Positions 1-7,991 of a stretch of DNA of 40,112 nt are shown in pieces. The position numbers were made by a program, and so were the translations under genes. The DNA is from Polaromonas sp. YR568 (GTDB lineage Bacteria; Pseudomonadota; Gammaproteobacteria; Burkholderiales; Burkholderiaceae_C): contig CAMARI010000005.1 of the NCBI GenBank assembly GCA_945860515.1, forward strand, positions 1 to 40,112. The letters are read 5' to 3'. The first letter of the stretch is position 1. Each line of letters begins with the position of its first letter. A model generated the notes under the pieces. The model was not told the origin of the DNA. It made no database searches and was given only the letters and a program-made list of their open reading frames with translations.

Positions 1-1407
1 TTAGAGAAAGGGTGCGTCATTGCATTCATGTGTATCTTGGCGCACTGGACGGATATTGGCGGGCGATACGTTGGATCGTCTGCATCTAACGATACGACCG
101 ATATTTTTCAAGAGGGCATTCAATTTCGAACTGTTCGATTGAGAGCCAATGGTCAACCTGTTGCTGAAATCTATCGAATGATTGAATACAACACACGTTT
201 TCCTGAAATGGTCATGGGTGATTTAGAGGCTCAACTAGCGGGATGTATCAAAGGTGCGGCTTTATTTAAGGGCATCGCAGAAAAATTTGGTGCACAAGTG
301 ACTTTGAACGCCATTTATACTATGTGGAGACAGTCGGAAGAATTGGTAAGACAAGCGGTTAAAAATATTCCAGATGGTGTTTATCACGCCGAATCTTTTT
401 TAGATAATGACGGCGTGGAATTGAATAAAAAAATTGTTTGCCCAATTTCTGTTCGAATTGAAGGTGAGCGTTTTATTGTTGATTTTTCGGACATCAATCC
501 ACAGGTGAAGGGGCCGTTTAATTCAGGCCGTGAAGGCGGTGGAATTACCGCAGCTAGGATTGCATTTAAATACTTAACATCACCCGATGAATTTACTAAT
601 GAAGGCAGTTTTGCACCACTCGAAGTGATATTGCCCGATGGTAAATTTTTGAGTGCCAGCGCAACTGCTGCAATGGCCAGATACAGCACACCTTTGGCAA
701 CCGTGATTGACACCATTATTCGATCGGTTGCAGACGCTGTTCCCGATAGAGTGGCTGGCGGCCATCATGCATCAATGGGCTCTCATCGATTTCAAGGCAA
801 CAATCCACATACGGGGCGATTATTCACACACTTGGATACAGCTCACGGTGGCTGGGGCGGATCTAAGGGTAAGGATGGCGCGGGTCCATTTAAAACCCTA
901 GCGCATGGAGATACATTGGATGTGCCTATAGAAGTTCAAGAAGCGCTGTATGGATTACAAGTGGACTCGTTTGAATTTCGAGCGAACTCCTGTGGTGCTG
1001 GACAGTTTAGAGGTGGAGTGGGTTTAAATAAGTCATACACAATTCAGCATCCCGTTAAACTAACATTAACATTTGAACGGCATGGTTGTCCACCATGGGG
1101 ATTGTTGGGGGGGATGGATGGTGAGCCAGGTTATGTTGAGATTGAAAAAAAAGGACAAGCCAAAAAAATGTTCTTAAAAGCAACGGATATACCGCTTGAA
1201 CCTGGTGATCGTGTATTTATTCATACTGGTGGGGGTGGTGGCTATGGATCACCCGATCAACGTGAGATTCAGTCAGTTGTAAACGATGTGCAAAAAGGTT
1301 ATGTCACTGTTGATGTGGCGAGAGATGCTTATCGCGTGGTTTTCGATGACACATTAAAAGTCGACTTGAAAGCGACAAACAATTTAAGACAAATGGGGAC
1401 TGCATGA
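1..1407 (+). CDS. hyuB: N-methylhydantoinase B / acetone carboxylase alpha-like (HyuB family), 5' truncated by window edge
   Basis: Frame 1 is open from base 1 (LEKGCVIAFMCILAHWTDIGG...), so the ATG at 28 is probably internal. HyuB-type motifs: AHWTDIGG, FNSGREGGG, GGHHASMGSHRFQG, GAGQFRGGVG, GGGGGYGSP. Confidence 0.85.
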   Translation, partial: LEKGCVIAFMCILAHWTDIGGRYVGSSASNDTTDIFQEGIQFRTVRLRANGQPVAEIYRMIEYNTRFPEMVMGDLEAQLAGCIKGAALFKGIAEKFGAQVTLNAIYTMWRQSEELVRQAVKNIPDGVYHAESFLDNDGVELNKKIVCPISVRIEGERFIVDFSDINPQVKGPFNSGREGGGITAARIAFKYLTSPDEFTNEGSFAPLEVILPDGKFLSASATAAMARYSTPLATVIDTIIRSVADAVPDRVAGGHHASMGSHRFQGNNPHTGRLFTHLDTAHGGWGGSKGKDGAGPFKTLAHGDTLDVPIEVQEALYGLQVDSFEFRANSCGAGQFRGGVGLNKSYTIQHPVKLTLTFERHGCPPWGLLGGMDGEPGYVEIEKKGQAKKMFLKATDIPLEPGDRVFIHTGGGGGYGSPDQREIQSVVNDVQKGYVTVDVARDAYRVVFDDTLKVDLKATNNLRQMGTA

Positions 1408-2339
1408 AGATCGGTCGTTATTTTTTAAATGAACAGGAACGATTGGCCGCTGTGATCAAGGTTGGCGGCGTTGACAAAGCAATCGATGTTGCAAAAGTTG
1501 CCCAAGCGCTTCAGATTCAATTGCCATTTGTCACCATGGTGGCGCTGATTGCCAGTGGCTTGTCAGGTCTCGACAAACTAAATGCGATGCTCCAAAAAGC
1601 TACGCAGATTGCCGACCCCAAATGGTGTCTTGAAATTGATGATGTACCTTGGGATATTCCAGTTCAAGCACGTTCTGTTTTTTGTGCGGGTCGGAATTTT
1701 GGCCGTCACAAAGACGAGAGTATGAAGTATTGGACGCAGCAAGGTACAACAGGTATTCACTTTGACTTTCCCACCGGATTTATCAAATTAGCTCATACGT
1801 TAGTGCCGCATTGCGCGTCTGTTGCGCGACCTGCTGATGTGCTTGAATTTGATTATGAGATTGAAGTCGTTGCCATCTTGTCAAAGCCAACATTCAATGT
1901 TTCAGAGAAAGACGCCTTGTCTCATGTGTTTGGTTATACGGTGTTCAATGATTTATCGGCTAGAGAGTGGCAAAAGAAAGAAATGCGCAATCAGATGATT
2001 CTGATCGGTAAAAATTTTCCAGGCTTTGGTCCGATTGGACCTTGGATTTTGACAGCAGACGAAGTGCCTGATCCTTCACGCTTGGTCATTGATTTGAAGG
2101 TGAATGGTCAAACAGTTCAACACGAATCTTGTTCGGACATGATTTTTAATTTTCAACAATTAATTTCATTTTGGTCGAAGTCGGGTTTGACAGCAGGAGA
2201 TATGATTGCATCAGGAACGCCAGAGGGTGTAGCCATGCATAGAAAACCCGATCCGTTTGCTTTTTATCTCAAGCCTGGCGATGTGATACATGCATCAGTG
2301 GAAGGTATTGGCGTGTTGGAAACTCGAATTCCATCTTGA
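1404..2339 (+). CDS. Fumarylacetoacetate hydrolase (FAH) family protein
   Basis: FAH fold signatures: CAGRNFGRH, FDYEIEVVAIL, VFGYTVFNDLSARE, GKNFPGFGPIGPWI, ASGTPEGV, GDVIHASVEGIGVLETRI. Overlaps the preceding stop by 4 nt. Confidence 0.85.
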   Translation: MKIGRYFLNEQERLAAVIKVGGVDKAIDVAKVAQALQIQLPFVTMVALIASGLSGLDKLNAMLQKATQIADPKWCLEIDDVPWDIPVQARSVFCAGRNFGRHKDESMKYWTQQGTTGIHFDFPTGFIKLAHTLVPHCASVARPADVLEFDYEIEVVAILSKPTFNVSEKDALSHVFGYTVFNDLSAREWQKKEMRNQMILIGKNFPGFGPIGPWILTADEVPDPSRLVIDLKVNGQTVQHESCSDMIFNFQQLISFWSKSGLTAGDMIASGTPEGVAMHRKPDPFAFYLKPGDVIHASVEGIGVLETRIPS

Positions 2340-2344
2340 AATGA

Positions 2345-3157
2345 ATGCAAAGCAATAAATTCATGAATACTGTTAATCCAACGACAACTTTATTGTCGGT
2401 TAGAAATCTGTTTAAAAAATACCAGACAAAAGCGGGGGAGACAGTCGATGCGTTAACCCATATTCATGTTGACCTGATGGACGGTGAGTTTGTGAGTATT
2501 CTGGGCCCATCAGGATGTGGAAAAACGACCTTGTTAAAAATTCTTGCAGGCATCGTACATCATTCAAGTGGTGAGGTGATGTTTAAAGGACAGGCCATTT
2601 CAGATTCAAAAAATGTCATGGGCGTTGTATTTCAATCACCGGTGCTCTTGCCGTGGCTCACTGTCCTTGAAAATGTCTTGCTTCCCATACGTGTGCTTGG
2701 TATGAATCGGACTGAATACTTGGCCTCTGCCATTTCGTTGATTGAATTGGTTGGTCTAGATGGATTTGAAAATAAATACCCTAATGAATTATCGGGCGGT
2801 ATGCAGCAACGCGTGTCGATTGTGAGGGCATTGATTCATGACCCCGGTATTTTGTTGATGGATGAACCTTTTGGCGCCTTGGACTCACTCACACGTGAGC
2901 GAATGAATTCAGAGCTGCAAAAAATATGGATGGTTAAGAAGAAAACTGTATTTTTTATCACTCACAGCATATCTGAAGCTGTCTTTTTATCTGATCGTGT
3001 GCTAGTCATGTCTGCAAGACCTGGAAAAATCATTGAAGAAATTCGCATCGATTTTCCACGGCCACGGCATATTGATTTAACTAGCACCCAAGAGTTTGGT
3101 GATATTGCTAAGCATTTACGTGGCTGTCTGGGTAGTTATGAGGCGGGGCAGGAATGA
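2345..3157 (+). CDS. ABC transporter ATP-binding protein (nitrate/sulfonate/taurine type, SsuB/TauB-like)
   Basis: Walker A GPSGCGKTT, signature LSGGMQQRV, Walker B ILLMDEPFGALD, H-loop FFITHS. A later ATG near 2363 may be the true start. Confidence 0.9.
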   Translation: MQSNKFMNTVNPTTTLLSVRNLFKKYQTKAGETVDALTHIHVDLMDGEFVSILGPSGCGKTTLLKILAGIVHHSSGEVMFKGQAISDSKNVMGVVFQSPVLLPWLTVLENVLLPIRVLGMNRTEYLASAISLIELVGLDGFENKYPNELSGGMQQRVSIVRALIHDPGILLMDEPFGALDSLTRERMNSELQKIWMVKKKTVFFITHSISEAVFLSDRVLVMSARPGKIIEEIRIDFPRPRHIDLTSTQEFGDIAKHLRGCLGSYEAGQE

Positions 3158-3191
3158 TAAGAGTTCTAAACGCACGTGTTGGGGACTTAAA

Positions 3192-3995
3192 ATGAAAAAC
3201 TTTTTTCAGCGATTCATTCAATCGTTTCCTTTTATCTTTAGCATCTGTATTGGATTTATGATTTGGCATTACAGCGTTATTTTTTTCGATATGCCTAGTT
3301 ATATTTTACCTAAACCTGCTTTGGTATGGAACGCTCTTTACGATGGTTTAAGTCAAGATCCATTTGCAAGATCTAGTTTTTGGTTTCACTTAGCCGATAC
3401 CCTCAATGCAACCTTGATGGGTTTTGTTATTGGTGGATTGGTTGGTTTGGTAGGGGCTGCAATGATGGCTGAATCCAAAATGATCGAAACCGCCTTGTTG
3501 CCCTACGTGGTTGGATTACAAAGTCTTCCTAAAGTGGCTATTGCTCCATTGCTGGTTATTTGGTTTGGATACGGAATTGAGTCAAAGGTAGCGATGGCCT
3601 TTGTTTTAACACTATTCCCTGTGCTCATTAATTCATTATCGGGTTTTCGATCTTTTCCAAGAGAGAGAATTGAGTTGATGATTTCACTGAAGGCAACGCG
3701 TTGGACTACTTTTCGTTTAATTAAATTTCCCAGTGCAATGCCTATGGTTTTTTCTGGATTGAATATTGGGATTGTTTATGCAATGCTAGGAACGTTGGTT
3801 TCTGAATTTAGCGGTGGTCAAAAAGGTATGGGTGTTATCATGATGCAAATGCAGGCGGTTTCGGACACTGCTGGTGTATTTGCTGCGATGGTTGTTTTGG
3901 GTTTTACGGGATATATGTTGATTAGTCTGATGCGCCAACTTCAAAAGTATTTGGTTTTTTGGATGGAAGAAGCCGAACAAGGTTTAGGTGTTTAA
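3192..3995 (+). CDS. ABC transporter permease (SsuC/TauC-like)
   Basis: Multiple hydrophobic segments and an EAA-like loop (LKATRWTTFRLIKFPSAMPMVFSGLNIGI). ATG at 3192 preferred over the upstream start at 3096, which overlaps the ATPase. Confidence 0.85.
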   Translation: MKNFFQRFIQSFPFIFSICIGFMIWHYSVIFFDMPSYILPKPALVWNALYDGLSQDPFARSSFWFHLADTLNATLMGFVIGGLVGLVGAAMMAESKMIETALLPYVVGLQSLPKVAIAPLLVIWFGYGIESKVAMAFVLTLFPVLINSLSGFRSFPRERIELMISLKATRWTTFRLIKFPSAMPMVFSGLNIGIVYAMLGTLVSEFSGGQKGMGVIMMQMQAVSDTAGVFAAMVVLGFTGYMLISLMRQLQKYLVFWMEEAEQGLGV

Positions 3996-4019
3996 AATTT
4001 TTAATTCAAAGAGGACAAA

Positions 4020-5111
4020 ATGAAAAATTTAATGTGTGCCATATTTTCAAAATGTTTGGCCGTTGTCGTTTTACCATTCTTGCTCATCAGTAATAGTCAT
4101 TCACAAACACTTGAAAAAATAAAATTTGGTTTTGCACAAAACTCGATTTCTCCGATTGTGATTAATTTTATCGTCCCTCAATTTTTGGGCTATTACAAAG
4201 AGGAAGGTATTGATGTTGAGTTGGTGACGCTGGGAACAAATGCTGCAGTCATGGCTAATTTGGATCAAAAGCATATTGAATTTGGCGTCGGTGTTCCTTC
4301 TTTTCAGTTGCCGTTGGCCGCCAAGGGTGAGCGTGTGCCTGGAATTAATTTTTATGAATACACCTATCCCTTCAAATGGGCCATTGCTGTTAAGCCAGAA
4401 AGCACTTACAAAACAGTTTCTGATCTCAAAGGAGAAACTATTGGAGTTTCTAGTTTTGGAGTTACAGACTTTCCGATAGGCAAAGCGATTGTTCGTTTAA
4501 ACAAAATGGATCCTGAAAAAGATGTCAAGTGGCTCGCTGTGGGTGAGGGTGTGACTGCGGGTCTAGCGGTCATCAGAAATGCTGTTTCAAGTTTGGTGTA
4601 TTTTGATACCGGCTTTGGTCAAATCGAAGCCGCTGGAATTAAATTACGGTATTTAACACTTCCAGATAATGTGCCAAAGGTTGGTGGTTTGTATATTTCC
4701 GCTTCAAAAGAAACGTTGGAGAAAAAACGCAAAGTGGCAGTTGGTTTTGCGCGTGCAGTTGCAAAAGCCAGTTATTTCATTCAATCCAATCCAGAAGCTG
4801 CAGCCTACATGTTCATTAAACTATATCCCGAAGCTGCGCCTCGTGGAATACCACTCGCAGAACAAATCAAAGCGGTCAGTATTCCAATTAAAAAAAGAAT
4901 GGCGCTCTATACGCACTACGATAAATCCATATCAGAAATAGGGAAAACAACAGCTGCTGAATGGGCGGATGAGATTGAGTTTTTGGGATTGAAGGAAAAA
5001 ATTAAAGACACGTCACCTTTTTACACCAATGATTTAATCGCTGAGATAAACAAATTTGATCCTAAAAAAATCATGGAAGATGGTAAAAATTTCAAAATCC
5101 CATCTCAGTAA
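4020..5111 (+). CDS. ABC transporter substrate-binding protein (NMT1/THI5/SsuA-like)
   Basis: N-terminal signal peptide; KIKFGFAQNSISPIVINFIVPQFLGYYKEEGIDVELVTLG; follows the ATPase and permease. Confidence 0.85.
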   Translation: MKNLMCAIFSKCLAVVVLPFLLISNSHSQTLEKIKFGFAQNSISPIVINFIVPQFLGYYKEEGIDVELVTLGTNAAVMANLDQKHIEFGVGVPSFQLPLAAKGERVPGINFYEYTYPFKWAIAVKPESTYKTVSDLKGETIGVSSFGVTDFPIGKAIVRLNKMDPEKDVKWLAVGEGVTAGLAVIRNAVSSLVYFDTGFGQIEAAGIKLRYLTLPDNVPKVGGLYISASKETLEKKRKVAVGFARAVAKASYFIQSNPEAAAYMFIKLYPEAAPRGIPLAEQIKAVSIPIKKRMALYTHYDKSISEIGKTTAAEWADEIEFLGLKEKIKDTSPFYTNDLIAEINKFDPKKIMEDGKNFKIPSQ

Positions 5112-5130
5112 TAAAATAGATGAGATCGTT

Positions 5131-5293
5131 TTATCGCCCACCCGCCACGTCCAATATGCTTCCATGCACATAGGATGCGCCGTCACTGGCTAACCGAACA
5201 ACGGCTTTAGCCACCTCATCAGGTCCACCTGCGCGACCCATTGGAACGACGTTTTTAGGGTTGTGTCGCAATAGCCGCCTCATGGCTGGAGCC
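5131..5293 (-). pseudogene. C-terminal remnant of a short-chain dehydrogenase/reductase (SDR)
   Basis: [43 protein letters not shown] is an SDR C-terminus. The Rossmann/catalytic portion is absent and the ORF continues into non-SDR sequence (5294-5409) at a direct repeat. Confidence 0.75.
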
Positions 5294-5329
5294 CCCGAGT
5301 TCGACACCAACTGACGTAAGTTGTTGATT
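5294..5329 (+). repeat. 36-bp direct repeat copy 1 (CCCGAGTTCGACA-N5-TGACGTAAGT-N3-TGATT)
   Basis: cccgagttcgacaccaactgacgtaagttgttgatt; same spacing and conserved blocks as 5428-5463. Confidence 0.8.
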
Positions 5330-5380
5330 CGTAAGCGATCAATAAACCCCGTCCTATCTTTCTGAGCCAATTTCCCAGAA

Positions 5381-5413
5381 GCTTGTGTCCACATAAACAA
5401 CGTGGACACAAGC
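5381..5413. repeat. Perfect 12-bp inverted repeat with 9-nt loop
   Basis: GCTTGTGTCCAC-ATAAACAAC-GTGGACACAAGC. Confidence 0.85.
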
Positions 5414-5427
5414 GAGGTTCTGTCGCA

Positions 5428-5463
5428 CCCGAGTTCGACAGTTAATGACGTAAGTACCTGATT
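5428..5463 (+). repeat. 36-bp direct repeat copy 2
   Basis: cccgagttcgacagttaatgacgtaagtacctgatt; same orientation as copy 1, 134 bp downstream. Confidence 0.8.
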
Positions 5464-5940
5464 TCATTGACCATGAACTCAAAACGTGCCCGCCGTGGTC
5501 ATCGGCTGCGCTGTAGTTACGGTCTGGTTGTTCTTGCCCAGTATGCTGCCCAAGTTGCCTTTAACCTTCCTTTAAACCTAGAAACCGCAGTTGATCGCTG
5601 ACAAGTGCTGGCCGCGCCGCCTAGCCACTCACTTTCGCACCCACGAACTGCTTCACCCTTGGGGCGATAGCGCTACCACCCGATTGAACAGCCATGGCGG
5701 GCGCGCAAGCGCTGAACTACTTCCCCCTGCGGCCTGCAGCTTGTCCGGCAAGTAGGTCACTAATTAATCCACACCATTGTTGATTGCCTACCGAAGCCAA
5801 ACGTTTTATGCACTGCCGCGAAATAAGGGGGGGGGCTAAAAAGTTCAACGGTTTGTCATGCTTGAAACCACACGGGATGTCACGCAGAGAAAAAATTCCC
5901 CGTGGCGAAAACAATCAAAATAAAACGGGGTAGCAGCAGC

Positions 5941-5978
5941 AAAGCGGGGGAACAAACGGGGGAACAAGTGCCCGCTTT
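5941..5978. repeat. 8-bp inverted repeat enclosing a tandem GGGGGAACAA motif
   Basis: AAAGCGGG-ggaacaaacgggggaacaagtg-CCCGCTTT. Confidence 0.6.
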
Positions 5979-6052
5979 AAACTCTGAAACCTAGTCTTAA
6001 TGCGGGTTTCAAGCTGATATTCAATTGACCCCAGCCCACCATACCGCATGAC

Positions 6053-6089
6053 AAAGGCCGCTAACGACATACAGTTAGCGGCCTTTTTT
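6053..6089 (+). terminator. Strong Rho-independent terminator
   Basis: AAAGGCCGCTAAC-gacataca-GTTAGCGGCCTTT followed by TTT; perfect 13-bp stem. Confidence 0.85.
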
Positions 6090-6205
6090 CATGGGCTCTA
6101 CGCCCAGCAACTGCGCCAATTCCGCTTAAGGCTTGTGGACGCGGCTTTTTCAAAGTTTCATTTTTTGCCCTCAGAAGCTGATTTTCTCTAAGTTTTCTCT
6201 GTTTA

Positions 6206-6226
6206 CTTGTGGACGCCGTCCATAAG
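6206..6226. repeat. 21-bp near-perfect palindrome CTTGTGGACG-C-CGTCCATAAG
   Basis: 9 of 10 arm positions pair; its left arm also occurs at 6132 (cttgtggacgc). Confidence 0.6.
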
Positions 6227-6401
6227 CAAACCTAGGATCCATGGGGGTTCCAGGGCGATGGTATTACCTAGTCAATGAGGGGCATGGTTGACGGCCTCTT
6301 TTTTGGAGGCAATATTTTTCCCAGTATGGGTGGGCATTCGCTCATAGCCCGCATCATCTCAGGATCGCAAGGCGGTAGAACAAGGCAGACCACTGTTGGT
6401 G

Positions 6402-6435
6402 TTGATCCACGGGAATCAAGTGTCTACAATGTAGA
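6402..6435 (+). promoter_or_regulatory. Putative sigma70 promoter with operator palindrome for mazEF
   Basis: TTGATC (6402-6407), 17-nt spacer, TACAAT (6425-6430). TCTACA-A-TGTAGA palindrome (6423-6435) overlaps the -10. Confidence 0.55.
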
Positions 6436-6455
6436 TACGTTCAAGGAGAATTTCT

Positions 6456-6698
6456 ATGGAAGCTGTTATCCGTAAATGGGGCAATAGTCCAGCACTGCGC
6501 CTACCCAGCGCGGCATTGAAGGCCGCTGGTTACGCTCTCGAGCAAAAAGTGGAGCTGGTTGTTTCACGAGGGCGCATTGTGATCCAGCCCTCAGAAAATG
6601 TGACTTACAGCTTAGATAACCTGCTGGCAGGCATCACGTCGGGGAACGCGCACAGCGAATTCAGCTTTGGCAAGCCGGTTGGCAAAGAGGCTTTGTAA
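6456..6698 (+). CDS. mazE: AbrB/MazE-family antitoxin
   Basis: MEAVIRKWGNSPALRLPSAALKAAG...VELVVSRGRIVIQP is the SpoVT/AbrB-MazE fold; overlaps the toxin start. Confidence 0.9.
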   Translation: MEAVIRKWGNSPALRLPSAALKAAGYALEQKVELVVSRGRIVIQPSENVTYSLDNLLAGITSGNAHSEFSFGKPVGKEAL

Positions 6699-7042
6699 TG
6701 GCCGCACGCGGCTATGTTCCCGATGCCAGTGACGTGGTCTGGCTGGCGTTTGATCCCCAAGCCGGGCATGAGCAAGCAGGCCATCGCCCTGCGCTGGTGG
6801 TCAGTCCGGCCAGTTACAACGGTAAAACGGGTCTGATGGTTTGCTGTCCCATGACCACCAAAATCAAAGGCCACCCGTTTGAGGTGGTGACCCAGGTTGA
6901 CGGTGTTGACTGCGCCGTGTTGTCAGATCAAGTCAAATCCTTGGATTGGAAAGTGCGTCAGGCGAAGAAAAAGGCCGTCGTACCGGGGGACGTGATGTTG
7001 CACGTCAGGGCCAAGATGAAAGCCCTGCTCATGATTTCCTGA
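6698..7042 (+). CDS. mazF: MazF/ChpB-family endoribonuclease toxin
   Basis: GYVPDASDVVWLAFDPQAGHEQAGHRPALVVSPASYNGKTGLMVCCPMTTKIKGHPFEV...AVLSDQVKSLDW. Confidence 0.92.
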   Translation: MAARGYVPDASDVVWLAFDPQAGHEQAGHRPALVVSPASYNGKTGLMVCCPMTTKIKGHPFEVVTQVDGVDCAVLSDQVKSLDWKVRQAKKKAVVPGDVMLHVRAKMKALLMIS

Positions 7043-7053
7043 GGACCTCAACT

Positions 7054-7233
7054 ATGGCAAAAAAACTCGATGACATCATGGCGACATTGCCAGCACAGCG
7101 CCGCGCCCGGATTGAGGGCCGTGCCATGAAATTGGTCACACCTAAAGTCGTTCGTAAGGTCGTTGAGGCGTACCGAAAAGATTTGTCTGCTGTATTTGAC
7201 GTTGTTCCAAACGCCATTTCAAGCTCGAAATAG
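7054..7233 (+). pseudogene. Fragment resembling the N-terminus of an XRE/HigA-type antitoxin
   Basis: MAKKLDDIMATLPAQRRARIEGRAMKL matches the usual XRE-antitoxin lead-in; no helix-turn-helix follows and the ORF is only 59 aa. Confidence 0.45.
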
Positions 7234-7305
7234 CGTTGGCATCTGAATAGGTCCTCGGCTCGACTTTTTCATCCCCCAAATGGATCATCTGTTCCATGAC
7301 TGCCT

Positions 7306-7710
7306 CTATTTACCTGCTGCCGCAAAAGCGGTGGCGGCAATCCGGACCATACTAGGATGCAGAGTTCCGAGTTTTGGGATTTGGCCGTATGGCGCATACG
7401 GTGGGACCGAGAAGTAGGCGTCGTTGAACGGGAGCTTAAGAACGTTTCTCAGGTCGAATTTGGTGTCGTAGCTCAAACCGGTGCTGGTATATGCACTGGG
7501 TTGCTCGCTTTTTGCGATTCTGAATTCCCCGCTCTTGAGACGGTCCGTCTTTTGGCTGGTCCCATACGCCACGCTCACAAAAATCATGCCTTCATCGTCT
7601 TCCTTGGTCGAAACCATGAGGCCGGGGCGTGGCTTTGGTTTGGGGTGAATGTTGTCAGGGAAATGGCACCAGACGATTTCGCCAGCCGTGGGTTCGGGCC
7701 ACCAGCGCAT
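7306..7710 (-). CDS. PemK/MazF-like type II toxin (divergent)
   Basis: GEIVWCHFPDNIHPKPKPRPGLMVSTKEDDEGMIFVSVAYGTSQ has MazF/PemK barrel features; its ATG overlaps the stop of the upstream small ORF. Confidence 0.7.
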   Translation of the reverse strand: MRWWPEPTAGEIVWCHFPDNIHPKPKPRPGLMVSTKEDDEGMIFVSVAYGTSQKTDRLKSGEFRIAKSEQPSAYTSTGLSYDTKFDLRNVLKLPFNDAYFSVPPYAPYGQIPKLGTLHPSMVRIAATAFAAAGK

Positions 7711-7991
7711 CAGGCGTTTTCTAATTCAAAAAGACTGCTGCGGACAGTGCCGCCTTTGGCCTTGGGGGCTGATTTTTTAACCTGATTGAGTTGGGCTTTG
7801 GTTAAAGCTCCCTCATCTGCCTCGTATTGAGGCAGGAACTTGGTGGCCAGCTCATGCAGCGCCAAGTGAATCACTTGTGTTTCGTCAACACCCAATACAT
7901 CAGCCAGACGTTTGGTCGTTGTGCGGGTCACGCCAGTTGCGCTGTCTTGCGGGCGATAACGGAAGGCGATCTGGGCTGCTGCAGCCTTCAT
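7710..7991 (-). CDS. Small putative antitoxin (ribbon-helix-helix-like) paired with the PemK-like toxin
   Basis: KRLADVLGVDETQVIHLALHELA reads as RHH-like. AAAGGAGCC RBS precedes the ATG at 7991; stop overlaps the downstream toxin start. Confidence 0.6.
   Translation of the reverse strand: MKAAAAQIAFRYRPQDSATGVTRTTTKRLADVLGVDETQVIHLALHELATKFLPQYEADEGALTKAQLNQVKKSAPKAKGGTVRSSLFELENA

Noticed and set aside
5470-5600. Short ORF MNSKRARRGHRLRCSYGLVVLAQYAAQVAFNLPLNLETAVDR
   Set aside because: Only ~43 aa, no recognisable family and no RBS support; likely chance within scar DNA.
5827-5835. Run of nine G residues
   Set aside because: Possible phase-variation tract, but it lies in non-coding scar sequence with no associated ORF or promoter; could also be a sequencing-length artefact.
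6015-6045. tRNA/tmRNA 3'-end-like string (TTCAATTGACCCCAGCCCACCA)
   Set aside because: The flanking bases do not form a T-arm or acceptor stem; no upstream tRNA body found.
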